A stretch of 12,338 nt of DNA, taken from the NCBI GenBank assembly GCA_002704755.1, contig PAHC01000009.1, positions 7,874-20,211 on the forward strand. Reading direction: 5' to 3'. Below are positions 1-7,500 of the stretch, piece after piece. The position numbers and the translations under genes were made by a program. Below the pieces are notes generated by a model, which was given only the letters and a program-made list of their open reading frames with translations, did not search any database and was not told the DNA's origin. The number at the start of each line of letters is the position of its first letter. Within the stretch, counting starts at the first letter, position 1. The stretch comes from Rhodobiaceae bacterium. GTDB taxonomy: Bacteria > Pseudomonadota > Alphaproteobacteria > Rhizobiales > TMED25.

Positions 1-1
1 T

Positions 2-673
2 AAATTTTACAGAGCATTAAAAAGAAACTCTAGTGTAAACTTTCAACGTGTGTGTATTAGTGATGACCCTAATGTTGAAGCTGATTGGGTTTTGCCTTTA
101 AATTCTAATAGTAATATAAAATATCATTGGCACAAATTAAAATTTTTTAGTCCTCAATTCGCATATCAAACACTTGAAGATGATATAATTGTTATGGATA
201 TTGACCAAGTTATAACAGGTAATGTAGATGAGTTATTAAAATGGCCTGTAAAAAATAAAGAACTACTAACTTATGAAGCTTGGTGGGACGGCAAACTAAA
301 AAAGAACGGTGGTTTTTATAAATTTAAATCTGGCACTTTAAAACAAGTTTGGGATAAATTTGCATTAAATCCAGAATTTTGGCAACTTCATTATTATAAT
401 GAGGGTATTGTACATAAAAAATATTATGGTGAACAAAATTTTGTTTATAATCAGGTTAGAAATATAAAGACGGTACCTGGTGAATGGTTATTTAAATATA
501 CTAGTGATACAAGAGAAAATTTAGAATTACAAATGAGATATTGTGATTTATTTAATGTTGATTATGCTATAATGGGTAATGTAAACGAAAAAATAAAGAT
601 TGTACACTTTGCTGGTCCAGGTAAAACTATACACGACCATAAAGATGATTTTGTTAAGGAAAACTGGATATGA
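2..673 (+). CDS. Glycosyltransferase-like protein, 5' end cut by window edge
   Basis: A probable nucleotide-sugar glycosyltransferase of the GT-A type. The frame is open from base 2 with no stop, so the gene starts outside the window and 223 residues are visible. A GTG at 50-52 could be taken as the start, but the upstream in-frame residues (KFYRALKRNSSVNFQR) run straight into VCISDD, which resembles the conserved first-strand segment (CFTDD-like) of such enzymes, so GTG is read as internal Val. A DxD metal/nucleotide-sugar motif (Asp-Ile-Asp, bases 197-205) follows hydrophobic IIVM. Near the C-terminus KIVHFAGPGK resembles the HFxGxxK element of GT8-like enzymes. No signal peptide or membrane segment is visible in this part. 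The stop overlaps the next start as ATGA (670-673), so the two are co-translated. Donor and acceptor are unknown. Confidence is high for the fold class and low for the exact function. Confidence 0.75.
   Translation, partial: KFYRALKRNSSVNFQRVCISDDPNVEADWVLPLNSNSNIKYHWHKLKFFSPQFAYQTLEDDIIVMDIDQVITGNVDELLKWPVKNKELLTYEAWWDGKLKKNGGFYKFKSGTLKQVWDKFALNPEFWQLHYYNEGIVHKKYYGEQNFVYNQVRNIKTVPGEWLFKYTSDTRENLELQMRYCDLFNVDYAIMGNVNEKIKIVHFAGPGKTIHDHKDDFVKENWI
656..660 (+). promoter_or_regulatory. Ribosome binding site of second glycosyltransferase gene
   Basis: AAGGA lies 9 bases before the ATG at 670-672, inside the end of the preceding gene. It supports this ATG and gives the downstream gene its own initiation signal in addition to the ATGA coupling. 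Confidence 0.6.
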
Positions 674-1248
674 GAATAATATGTTGTAAATTTGGTGACA
701 AGTTTAATAACTGGCACGTTAAGAACTTAAAACATATGATTGATAATTATTCTGGTTTAAAGTATGATGAGTTTGTTATTGTATCTTCCGATTTGTATGG
801 TAACTGGTATAATAAACTTCAAATGTATGATATTTACAAAGACGGTCAAAACTTATATTTTGATTTAGATGTAGTTATATTTGGTGAATTAAAAAATATG
901 GTAAAAAAGAATTTTACTTTATTAGATGATAGTTGGTGGAGAGAACCAGCTCATACACCTTTAAACTCGTCTATCGTATCTTGGACAGGTGATGTTTCTT
1001 ATATTTGGAATAAATTTAAATCTAATGAAGATTATTATTTAAAAAGATACAATAAAGGAAGTGATGAATTTTATTACCACGAAATAGTTAACTATGAAAC
1101 ATACCCTCAAATATGTCCTTCTATTAAAGACCATATGTATGATAGACCTACACAATACAATATCTGTACACTAGGTCAAATGCACCATATATTAGAAGAG
1201 GGTTGGACTGGCTGGTATTCTAATTACTTTCTGCCTCGTAAATTTTAA
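670..1248 (+). CDS. Small glycosyltransferase-like protein with DxD motif
   Basis: 192 residues and apparently complete. The start MRIICCKFGDKF gives a beta strand as in GT-A folds. YFDLDVVIFG (around residues 63-72) carries the DxD motif (Asp65, Asp67). A later LNSSIVSW segment (98-105) resembles the acceptor-side strand of phage GT-like proteins. It shares layout with the upstream gene: a Trp/Tyr-His/Asn-Lys-Leu segment, then hydrophobic DxD, then a Gly and an acidic helix. The two may therefore be diverged tandem paralogues. It is shorter than typical GT8 enzymes (250-300 aa) and lacks the C-terminal HFxGxxK, so it may be a minimal or specialised transferase. AAGGA lies 9 bases upstream and the start overlaps the previous stop. 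Its 3' end overlaps a convergent minus-strand gene by 29 bp. Substrate is unknown. Confidence 0.65.
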   Translation: MRIICCKFGDKFNNWHVKNLKHMIDNYSGLKYDEFVIVSSDLYGNWYNKLQMYDIYKDGQNLYFDLDVVIFGELKNMVKKNFTLLDDSWWREPAHTPLNSSIVSWTGDVSYIWNKFKSNEDYYLKRYNKGSDEFYYHEIVNYETYPQICPSIKDHMYDRPTQYNICTLGQMHHILEEGWTGWYSNYFLPRKF

Positions 1249-1720
1249 TAGCAGATTTAATTATTTCTAATTTATTTTTTGCTTGTCTTAATTCTTTTTT
1301 CAAGTCTTGATTTTTTGAATCTTTAATTACATCAACATCAAACAATGCTAATTTTAATGCAAATAAATGGTCTTCATTCTCTGCGTCATCAAATAACGCT
1401 TTTACTAAAGCAGGAAAAAATTTAGTATCTATTTTATTAAAATCAAAAACTAAACCTGCTTTTTTTGCAATCACAATTGCCTCTTGTTCAAAGGCTAATC
1501 TTTCATCTTTCTTATGTTGATAAGTTGACTCGTGTAAGTCATCTAAACTCATAACTTCTAATAATGCCTGACAATCAGGATGTTTAGTGTCGTATTCTAA
1601 AATGTAGCTGTGGGTTTCTTTGAAATCTTTTGATGTATATAATACTTCAATATTTTTTCTTTCACCATCTATAAAATATGCTTTAATTAAATGTTCTTTT
1701 AAATTTGCTTCAGTTAACAT
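1220..1720 (-). CDS. Conserved phage protein of unknown function (166 aa)
   Basis: I do not recognise a named domain. Visible features: a basic N-terminus with a short strand-rich segment (AYFIDGERKNIEVLYTS, about 14-30); an acidic middle with VMSLDDLHESTY (56-67) and a helix with FEQEAIVIAKKAGLVFDF (77-94); and a Lys/Glu-rich C-terminal helix (about 132-164) that could form a coiled coil. There is no signal peptide or membrane helix. From memory, proteins of this size and pattern occur near tail or neck genes of T4-like marine phages, so a virion or assembly role is possible but not shown. The ATG start is supported by AAAGGA (1729-1734) 8 bases upstream. It overlaps the end of the epimerase gene by 11 bases, and is the last minus-strand gene of the block in this window. 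Confidence 0.6.
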   Translation of the reverse strand: MLTEANLKEHLIKAYFIDGERKNIEVLYTSKDFKETHSYILEYDTKHPDCQALLEVMSLDDLHESTYQHKKDERLAFEQEAIVIAKKAGLVFDFNKIDTKFFPALVKALFDDAENEDHLFALKLALFDVDVIKDSKNQDLKKELRQAKNKLEIIKSAIKIYEAESN

Positions 1721-2438
1721 TTCTCATTTCCTTTATGTAGTTATATAAATTCACTTTAGGTTTCCACCCTAATCTATTTAGTGAAGTTGTGTCAGCCTTA
1801 TTGTCTAGTCGTTCATTTTCACTACCAACTTTTCTTTCACAATCAATTCTAAAGTAATCAACAATATCCACCAATTCGTGAGTATGACCTGTGCCTATGT
1901 CAATTACACCTTTGATATTTTCAACCATCAAAACATCTATTGCACTTATAACATCATCAACGTGTATAAAATCTCTTTTATGATTTGTATTAATATATTG
2001 TACATCATTTTTTAAAATTTTAGGTATCAACATATTAGGTTTTGCATTAGGTCCATAAACGGTTGTAAATCTCATACCTAAACTATTTTCTGGTGCTATT
2101 TGTTCAAGACTATATTTACTCATAGCATAAGGATTTCGCCAAGGCTCATATGCTGTTGATGAACTTGCATAAAGTATTTTAGTGTCTTTAAAAAAATCAA
2201 ATAGTCTTTGACCTGCAATTACATTTTGTTTCCAATATTCTTCAGGATATTGCATACTATCTCTAACGCCAGATAGACCTGCTAAGTGAATAACAACGTC
2301 TGCGTTATAATGCAAATCACAGGTTAATAAATCATAACCTGAAATTTTATCTATGTTAATTACTTTGTGATTTTTGCTAAGATGTTTATATAGATTTTGA
2401 CCTATAAAACCATCACCGCCTGTTAATAATATATTCAT
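1710..2438 (-). CDS. NAD-dependent sugar epimerase/dehydratase (extended SDR family)
   Basis: A 242-residue Rossmann enzyme of the extended short-chain dehydrogenase/reductase family, acting on nucleotide sugars in the cytoplasm. Seen directly: GGDGFIG nucleotide-binding loop at residues 7-13; an acidic Asp30 at the end of the second strand, favouring NAD over NADP; HLAG at 51-54; an SSST segment at 92-95; catalytic YxxxK as Tyr104-Lys108 (YAMSK); and RDFIHVDDV at 155-163, the conserved hinge of UDP-glucose epimerases and dTDP-glucose dehydratases. The C-terminal LGWKPKV is also typical. It is shorter than usual family members (about 300-340 aa), with a reduced substrate domain but all catalytic motifs intact. 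It starts 9 bases after the previous stop without a clear ribosome binding site, so coupling is likely. Whether it is an epimerase, dehydratase or reductase cannot be decided. The nearby glycosyltransferases suggest a shared sugar pathway. Confidence 0.88.
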   Translation of the reverse strand: MNILLTGGDGFIGQNLYKHLSKNHKVINIDKISGYDLLTCDLHYNADVVIHLAGLSGVRDSMQYPEEYWKQNVIAGQRLFDFFKDTKILYASSSTAYEPWRNPYAMSKYSLEQIAPENSLGMRFTTVYGPNAKPNMLIPKILKNDVQYINTNHKRDFIHVDDVISAIDVLMVENIKGVIDIGTGHTHELVDIVDYFRIDCERKVGSENERLDNKADTTSLNRLGWKPKVNLYNYIKEMRNVN

Positions 2439-2447
2439 AATTCATCA

Positions 2448-3398
2448 CTAAAATGATTTTTCTATTTTCAAATAATATGTGTTTATTGTTGTTGCTGTTC
2501 CGTCAGGAAACTCTTGCGCTCTGTAATCGTTTGTGTTTACATATCTTGTTTGATAATTACCAGAACCACCTGTTAATCTTGTATCTGCCATACCAGAACC
2601 TCTGTTATTACCACTACCATTTATATTATATCTAATTTTATAACCTGCTGAACTATTAATTGTTTCTATTCTCATTAATTCACTTGCAATTGTATTAATA
2701 GAGCCTGTTGTAAATTCTTGTAATTGATTGTCTGAACGTATTTGAACTGGCAATACTGAAAGAGTAGGAGCATTCATAACATTTTTCTTTAAATAATAAT
2801 TATTGATTGTAGTTGGTTGGTCCTGTGTTTCACCAATTCCACTAGCTGTATAAGCTGCTAAATCTGCTCTAGTATCTACAAAAACAGGAGTTGAAGAAAC
2901 TAACGATTGATTACCGGCAATACTTGACGAGTTGTTTATAAAATAAGTACCCGCTTGGTTTACACCAGTTGTAGCAGCTGTTAATTCATCAATTACAGGT
3001 CTAACAATAGTATCTAACATATCACCGTGATTCATAACTTTAATTTCATTGTTATTATCAATATAACAAAAATATCTTTTACCATCATCATTACCTAAAG
3101 TAGGCGCTGATGAAATAGTTTGACTAATTCTTGAATAGTTAATATTTAATTGTGTAGGTTCAGCAGTTTCAGCTTCAGTAGAAAATCTTTCAACTCTAGT
3201 TAAAGAAGCACCAGCCTGCATACGTGTATCTACCATTGGTAATCCTGATAAATTACCTCCTGAATTAACTACTGATAATGTGATTGGACTTGTTTGTTGA
3301 AATTGGTATCTAAAAACATCTTTTAGAAGACCAAACATTGTATCATCCATTTGCTGGATGTTACCATTATTGAAATAAACTGGTCTTACTACTGCCAT
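2448..3398 (-). CDS. Probable virion-associated tail/appendage protein (316 aa)
   Basis: It begins MAVVRPVYFNNGNIQQM, followed by a short helical stretch and SPITLSVVNSGG. I recall this pattern from structural proteins of T4-like cyanophages and related marine phages, but cannot name a T4 counterpart. The protein is rich in Asn, Ser, Thr and Gly, with little charge, as expected of beta-structured tail proteins. It has no signal peptide or membrane helix. Two internal similarities are visible: LPMVDTRMQAGAS (53-65) against SGMADTRLTGGSG (268-280), and PTTINNYYLKK (195-205) against ATTINTYYLKI (302-312). GGAG (plus-strand 3406-3409) lies 7 bases before the ATG, which fixes the start. It sits between the fibre-like gene (15-base gap) and the epimerase gene. 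A baseplate or neck appendage role is inferred from position and composition. Confidence 0.65.
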   Translation of the reverse strand: MAVVRPVYFNNGNIQQMDDTMFGLLKDVFRYQFQQTSPITLSVVNSGGNLSGLPMVDTRMQAGASLTRVERFSTEAETAEPTQLNINYSRISQTISSAPTLGNDDGKRYFCYIDNNNEIKVMNHGDMLDTIVRPVIDELTAATTGVNQAGTYFINNSSSIAGNQSLVSSTPVFVDTRADLAAYTASGIGETQDQPTTINNYYLKKNVMNAPTLSVLPVQIRSDNQLQEFTTGSINTIASELMRIETINSSAGYKIRYNINGSGNNRGSGMADTRLTGGSGNYQTRYVNTNDYRAQEFPDGTATTINTYYLKIEKSF

Positions 3399-3405
3399 TA
3401 TATAT

Positions 3406-3409
3406 CTCC
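3406..3409 (-). promoter_or_regulatory. Ribosome binding site of the 316-aa gene
   Basis: GGAG on the minus strand, 7 bases before the ATG at 3396-3398 and just after the TAA stop of the upstream fibre-like gene. Confidence 0.6.
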
Positions 3410-3413
3410 ATTA

Positions 3414-4337
3414 TTAAGCACCTGCACCATACAGAGTTTTCAATGCCACGCCTGAACTATTATATAATACTAAACTTACTGCATTATTAAATTTTGCTGA
3501 TGTAATTGTATTATCTGCTAAATTGGTATTAGTTATTTGTCCTGTTGCACCTGTCAACATAACATCACCACCTGCGTCTGGAAAATTAATTACTCTATCA
3601 ATAGTAGGGTCAGTTACCGTTAACGCTGTTTCGTTTGCGTCATCTGTTGCACCTTCAAAAATAATTAGTTTGTTTGGTGCTAATCTAATTGATGAACCAA
3701 AAGAAGTTTCACCTGCAATAGTATTAATATCTCCGTTTGAACCACCTATTTCTGTTCCGTTTACGGTAATTTTATTTGTACCACCAATTGCTAAATTATC
3801 ACTAATAGTTACCGTATTAGAATTAGAAGATTGAATTACATTTCCTGATACATTGATTGAACCTAATGTTGCGTCACCACTTACATTAATTGCAGCTGTG
3901 ACCGAAATCACACCACCACTTATATCGTTGATTGTGTTTGTTCTTAATTCACCAGCAGCAGTAATATTACCACCACTTGTTGTTTGAATACCTGAACCAC
4001 CAACTGATAATGAACTTGAAATGGTTACGTCTGCTGGAAGTCCTACAACAACCGTGTCTGTTGCTTGTACTTGAACGGTAGCCTCATTTGTTGTTCCTAA
4101 AAAAGTTAATTCTTGACCAGAACCAACAAGCTGTCTAGTAGAAGTAGAATCAACAACAAAAAAACCTTCAGCAGCCGAAACGAAAGTAATCAATTCGTTC
4201 ATTGCGCCAACAATACTTGTAGATGAAATTGAACTATCTAGGTTTGCAATATCACCAAAGTCCTGTGAAGCTAATGCATTAAATTGACTTCTTAATGTTT
4301 CTAAACTATCTGTAGCGTTAATTTGTCTTATAGCCAT
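3414..4337 (-). CDS. Tail fibre-like virion protein (307 aa)
   Basis: It starts MAIRQINATDSLETLRSQFN and continues FGDIANLDSS...IVGAMNELI, an N-terminal segment I associate with virion fibre proteins of T4-like marine phages; it probably attaches the fibre to the tail. Residues about 60-230 are low-charge, Gly/Ser/Thr/Ile/Val-rich strand repeats (SSLSVGGSG, INVSGDATLGSINVSGNV, SDNLAIGGTNKITVNG) typical of trimeric beta-helical fibres. ETALTVTDPTIDRVINFPD (236-254) is a common fibre module. The C-terminus is a short INTNLADNTITSAKF segment ending LKTLYGAGA. There are no Cys residues and no signal peptide. It is short for a long-tail-fibre distal protein and has no obvious intramolecular chaperone or receptor-binding tip. 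Its ATG overlaps the stop of the 74-aa gene as TAATG with no clear ribosome binding site, implying re-initiation. Receptor is unknown. Confidence 0.75.
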   Translation of the reverse strand: MAIRQINATDSLETLRSQFNALASQDFGDIANLDSSISSTSIVGAMNELITFVSAAEGFFVVDSTSTRQLVGSGQELTFLGTTNEATVQVQATDTVVVGLPADVTISSSLSVGGSGIQTTSGGNITAAGELRTNTINDISGGVISVTAAINVSGDATLGSINVSGNVIQSSNSNTVTISDNLAIGGTNKITVNGTEIGGSNGDINTIAGETSFGSSIRLAPNKLIIFEGATDDANETALTVTDPTIDRVINFPDAGGDVMLTGATGQITNTNLADNTITSAKFNNAVSLVLYNSSGVALKTLYGAGA

Positions 4338-4561
4338 TATTTTTTAACCAATTCTAAAACTAAATTTCTTATTTCTTTTAATTCGTTCTTAATACTATTT
4401 ATCTCTCTGCAAGCATTTTTAATTTGGTCAGCCTGACTTTTTCTAGTCTCTCTTCTTGCCATATAAAGTTGATATTCACTAACATTTGTATTAACGATAG
4501 CACCAGACCTACTATCTTTTTGTAAGTTTGAATAACCTTCTATTTTATATTTAATACTCAT
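4337..4561 (-). CDS. Small coiled-coil phage protein (74 aa)
   Basis: A 74-residue basic protein. The N-terminal half (IKYKIEGYSNLQKDSRSGAIVNT) resembles a short conserved segment I recall in small proteins beside structural genes of T4-like marine phages. The C-terminal half (47-71) has a clean heptad pattern of hydrophobics at I47, A50, I54, I57, L61, I64, V68 and L71, predicting a coiled coil and so oligomerisation. It lies between the large DUF4815 gene and the fibre-like gene, overlapping each by a single base (TAATG at both ends), so its synthesis is tied to both. It may be a minor virion component, a connector, or a fibre assembly factor; the sequence does not decide. No signal peptide. 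Confidence 0.7.
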   Translation of the reverse strand: MSIKYKIEGYSNLQKDSRSGAIVNTNVSEYQLYMARRETRKSQADQIKNACREINSIKNELKEIRNLVLELVKK

Positions 4562-7500
4562 TATACCGCCAATGCAATTGCTCTAAAGTCTTTTAATCTA
4601 GCAGGGTAAGCAGAGTTTATTCCTCTGAATACAATCTTAATTTGAAAAGATGTAAACTCTGGTAAATTAGCTGAACTAAATTTATAATCTTTAAAATCAA
4701 TATCGTTTACTTCATCACCTGAAGACGGTGGTACATTTGTGTCTGAACTACCATCTGTATTAAAAGGAGTAAATTCAATATCTTGTATTCTTCTTGTTTC
4801 CTCACCACCTGTTAATCTAAAAAACATTTTAATTGATGATGAAGACCTTACACTAGCCGCTATTCTTACATCAAGAGCTGTTGAAGGACTTTCTAAACTT
4901 ACCGTTCTTGTTATGTATGAACTATCACTAGAACCACCCTCTGTAGCTGTATCATCTTCATAGTCAACCGTGTTAGTTAACTTAGCAGTTATATTTGCAC
5001 CAGAAGCTGGAGCATTTGTTAAATTTAATTGAGCACCCGAAACGGTAAAGTCATCAACTGGTGATAATTTTTTACCAGATTTTTTAACTGCTAATAAATG
5101 AACATCACTTGGTGTTGATGATAAAATAAATCCAGTTGTTGAACCGTCACCTGTAAATGTATCAGTTGAACTTACAATAGGATTGTTTAATCTGTTTGCA
5201 ATTGCAAAAGCATTACATCTTTTTAAATCAATAACAGGAGATAAATTAGGATTTGAAGTAGTTATAGATAAATTGACAATAATAGATTTTTGACCTGCCA
5301 TTTCATTTAATTCATTAACTCTACTTGCAATCAATCTTGGCTCTGTCCAATAAATGTTATCACCTAATACAACACTTCTTCTATCTGCTGTTCCGTCTCT
5401 TACAAAAGAAGTTTCTGAACCGTGAACTGATTTACCTGTTGTTGTTCTCAAACTTGGCGTAATACTTGTTAATGGGTGTGCAACGTGTCCAATTTGTAAT
5501 TGCAATAAGTTAAAAGGAATATTTTGCGAAGCAGTTACCGTCGCTCCACCAATATCACCTGTAGCTGTTGCTGTACCAGAGGTTACTAGGTCATAACTAT
5601 CCAAAGTTATATTTTTAATAGTTGTATATGTGTCATTAATATCAGAGTGTGCAATACCATTGTAATTACCTGAAGCTAAACCTGCAATTATAACATTATC
5701 GTTTGAACTATGCATACCGTGGTTTGGATGGAAAACTCTTATAGTGCCTGAACCATTAAATGTTCTAATAGGATTATTTCTTAAAGTCTTAACAGGCATA
5801 TCATTTTTATTACATAATGTTAGAGTACCTGGTGCTGAAGTATCAAATACTGCTTTCTTTAAAGTAAATTTCATATCTTCCATTTGTTCAGCAGTCCAAC
5901 TTCTATTGTTAGCTGACTTAAATAATATACCAATATTTGGTTGTGATGATACAAGTCTATTAGAATTAATTTGTTTTTCACCTAATCTAGCAACGTAAGC
6001 TTGATAATCTACCGAATCTGAATATAATACTATTGAATATTCAACACCTTCTTGTAAATAAACAGGTGAATCAAAAGTAAATGTTGTTGCTGTTGAACCA
6101 TCATCACTTGTATTTACTGCACTAGGACTTAACCATTTTTGTGCAAAAGGTAATACTTTAGGTCCTGGATAACCATTGACCATATTTCTAATTTCTGCTT
6201 TAACAGGAATTGTAGATGATTTAGTTTTAAAGTAAACGTCAAGTGAAGTAATAAAAATACCATCTTCTTCATCAACAATAAACGATTGAGCTAATGGGTC
6301 GCCACCATCTCCGCCATCATCCCTTTGTCTTCTAGCAATAACTCTGCTAGCACTTCTATTAATTGTTCTATCAGAGGTTACACTTGTTCTTTGTGTTCTA
6401 GGTTCTCTAGTTGAAATAATTGCCTCTTGCGTTGTTTCTAACAAACCTTTTGCGTCATAATCAGCTTCAGCAGATGTTTGTACGGCAGAAGCTTCTTTTG
6501 TATTTGTAGATGAACTTGTTAATCTGAATACTCTTTTACCTGTACGCCATCTAGGATTTGATGATACGTTAGGGTCAGGTATAGCAAAAGTACCTTGTAC
6601 AAAACCTTCAGAGTTAGTTGTAAGATTACCACCTAATGAACCACCATTTGGAGTTATGTAAGCAGAAACATTAATATTATCAAAGAAAGGGAAAACTCTA
6701 GTATTAGGTCTCATACCATAAGCTTCAAAAGACACCGTTCTACTTCTAATAAAAGGTACAAACGCAACTGCTATAACTCTTTGTCCTAAACTTTGTCTAA
6801 CCGTTTGAGGTACTATTGTTGTTCTAATACCACTTCTAACTTGACCAACCGTTCTTGAAGTTGTTTGAACTAAATTGTCTCCTTGCCAATTTGCACTTGT
6901 TCTAGGATTACCAGACCATTGGTCTTGCCATTCATTCCAAACCGTGCCAACAGGAATTTCTGAAACACTAGAATTTAATCCTCTTTCTCTAGCTAAAATA
7001 TCAAAACCGCCTTGAACATTTGCAACAACTTCAGGAGCAACTCTAGTTTCTTTCCATTCATCAACTGGTGGGTCTAACTGAACATCACCTATCCAATTAA
7101 AGATTAAGAAAGGATTTAAGTTTTCTGTTTTAGTAGCATAAGGTTGTTGAATAAAATTAGTTTCTGTATAAGGTAAAGTAATTAAGTCACCAGTTTTTGC
7201 ATAATTAAATAATACTCTGTCTGCCTCTGTAATAAATGTTCCGTCAAAGAAAGTTTTATCGTCAACTTCAATTAATTCAACTGCGTCTTCCGTAAATCTT
7301 GACCTTGCCTCACCTCTTGCCATATCTATTGCTAGTTTATAGTCATTACTTCCTACATCACCAACATTGTGACCAGTAAAGTTATCAACCACAAAACCAT
7401 TTTTAAATCTATCAAAACCGTCTGCGTCTTGTATTTGTAAAGATTGTGCGTCAGCTTCTAATAAAGAAAGTTGAGTGTAGTATTCAACATTTTTAATTCT

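Noticed and set aside
2..1248. Glycosyltransferases as T4-type DNA alpha/beta-glucosyltransferases
   Set aside because: No resemblance to T4 agt or bgt is visible; the DxD and HFxGxxK features point to GT-A/GT8-like enzymes instead.
1200..1290. Bidirectional terminator at the convergent junction
   Set aside because: No paired stem followed by a T run could be found on either strand; the AT-rich runs lie within coding sequence.
1768..1780. CTAAATAG on the minus strand as a late promoter inside the epimerase gene
   Set aside because: It is in coding sequence, and such words are common at this base composition; only the downstream 166-aa gene would benefit, and it has a tight overlap with the epimerase gene.
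2453..2635. 60-residue Leu-rich open frame on the plus strand that looks membrane-like
   Set aside because: It is antisense to the end of the 316-aa gene; its Leu/Tyr richness comes from the AT-rich complement, and no start signal is present.
3523..3834. Open frame on the plus strand opposite the fibre-like gene, with similar ones at 4739-4963, 5744-5998, 11534-11794 and 12005-12226
   Set aside because: All are antisense to clear virion genes, have no ribosome binding site or recognisable motif, and their compositions mirror the genes on the other strand.
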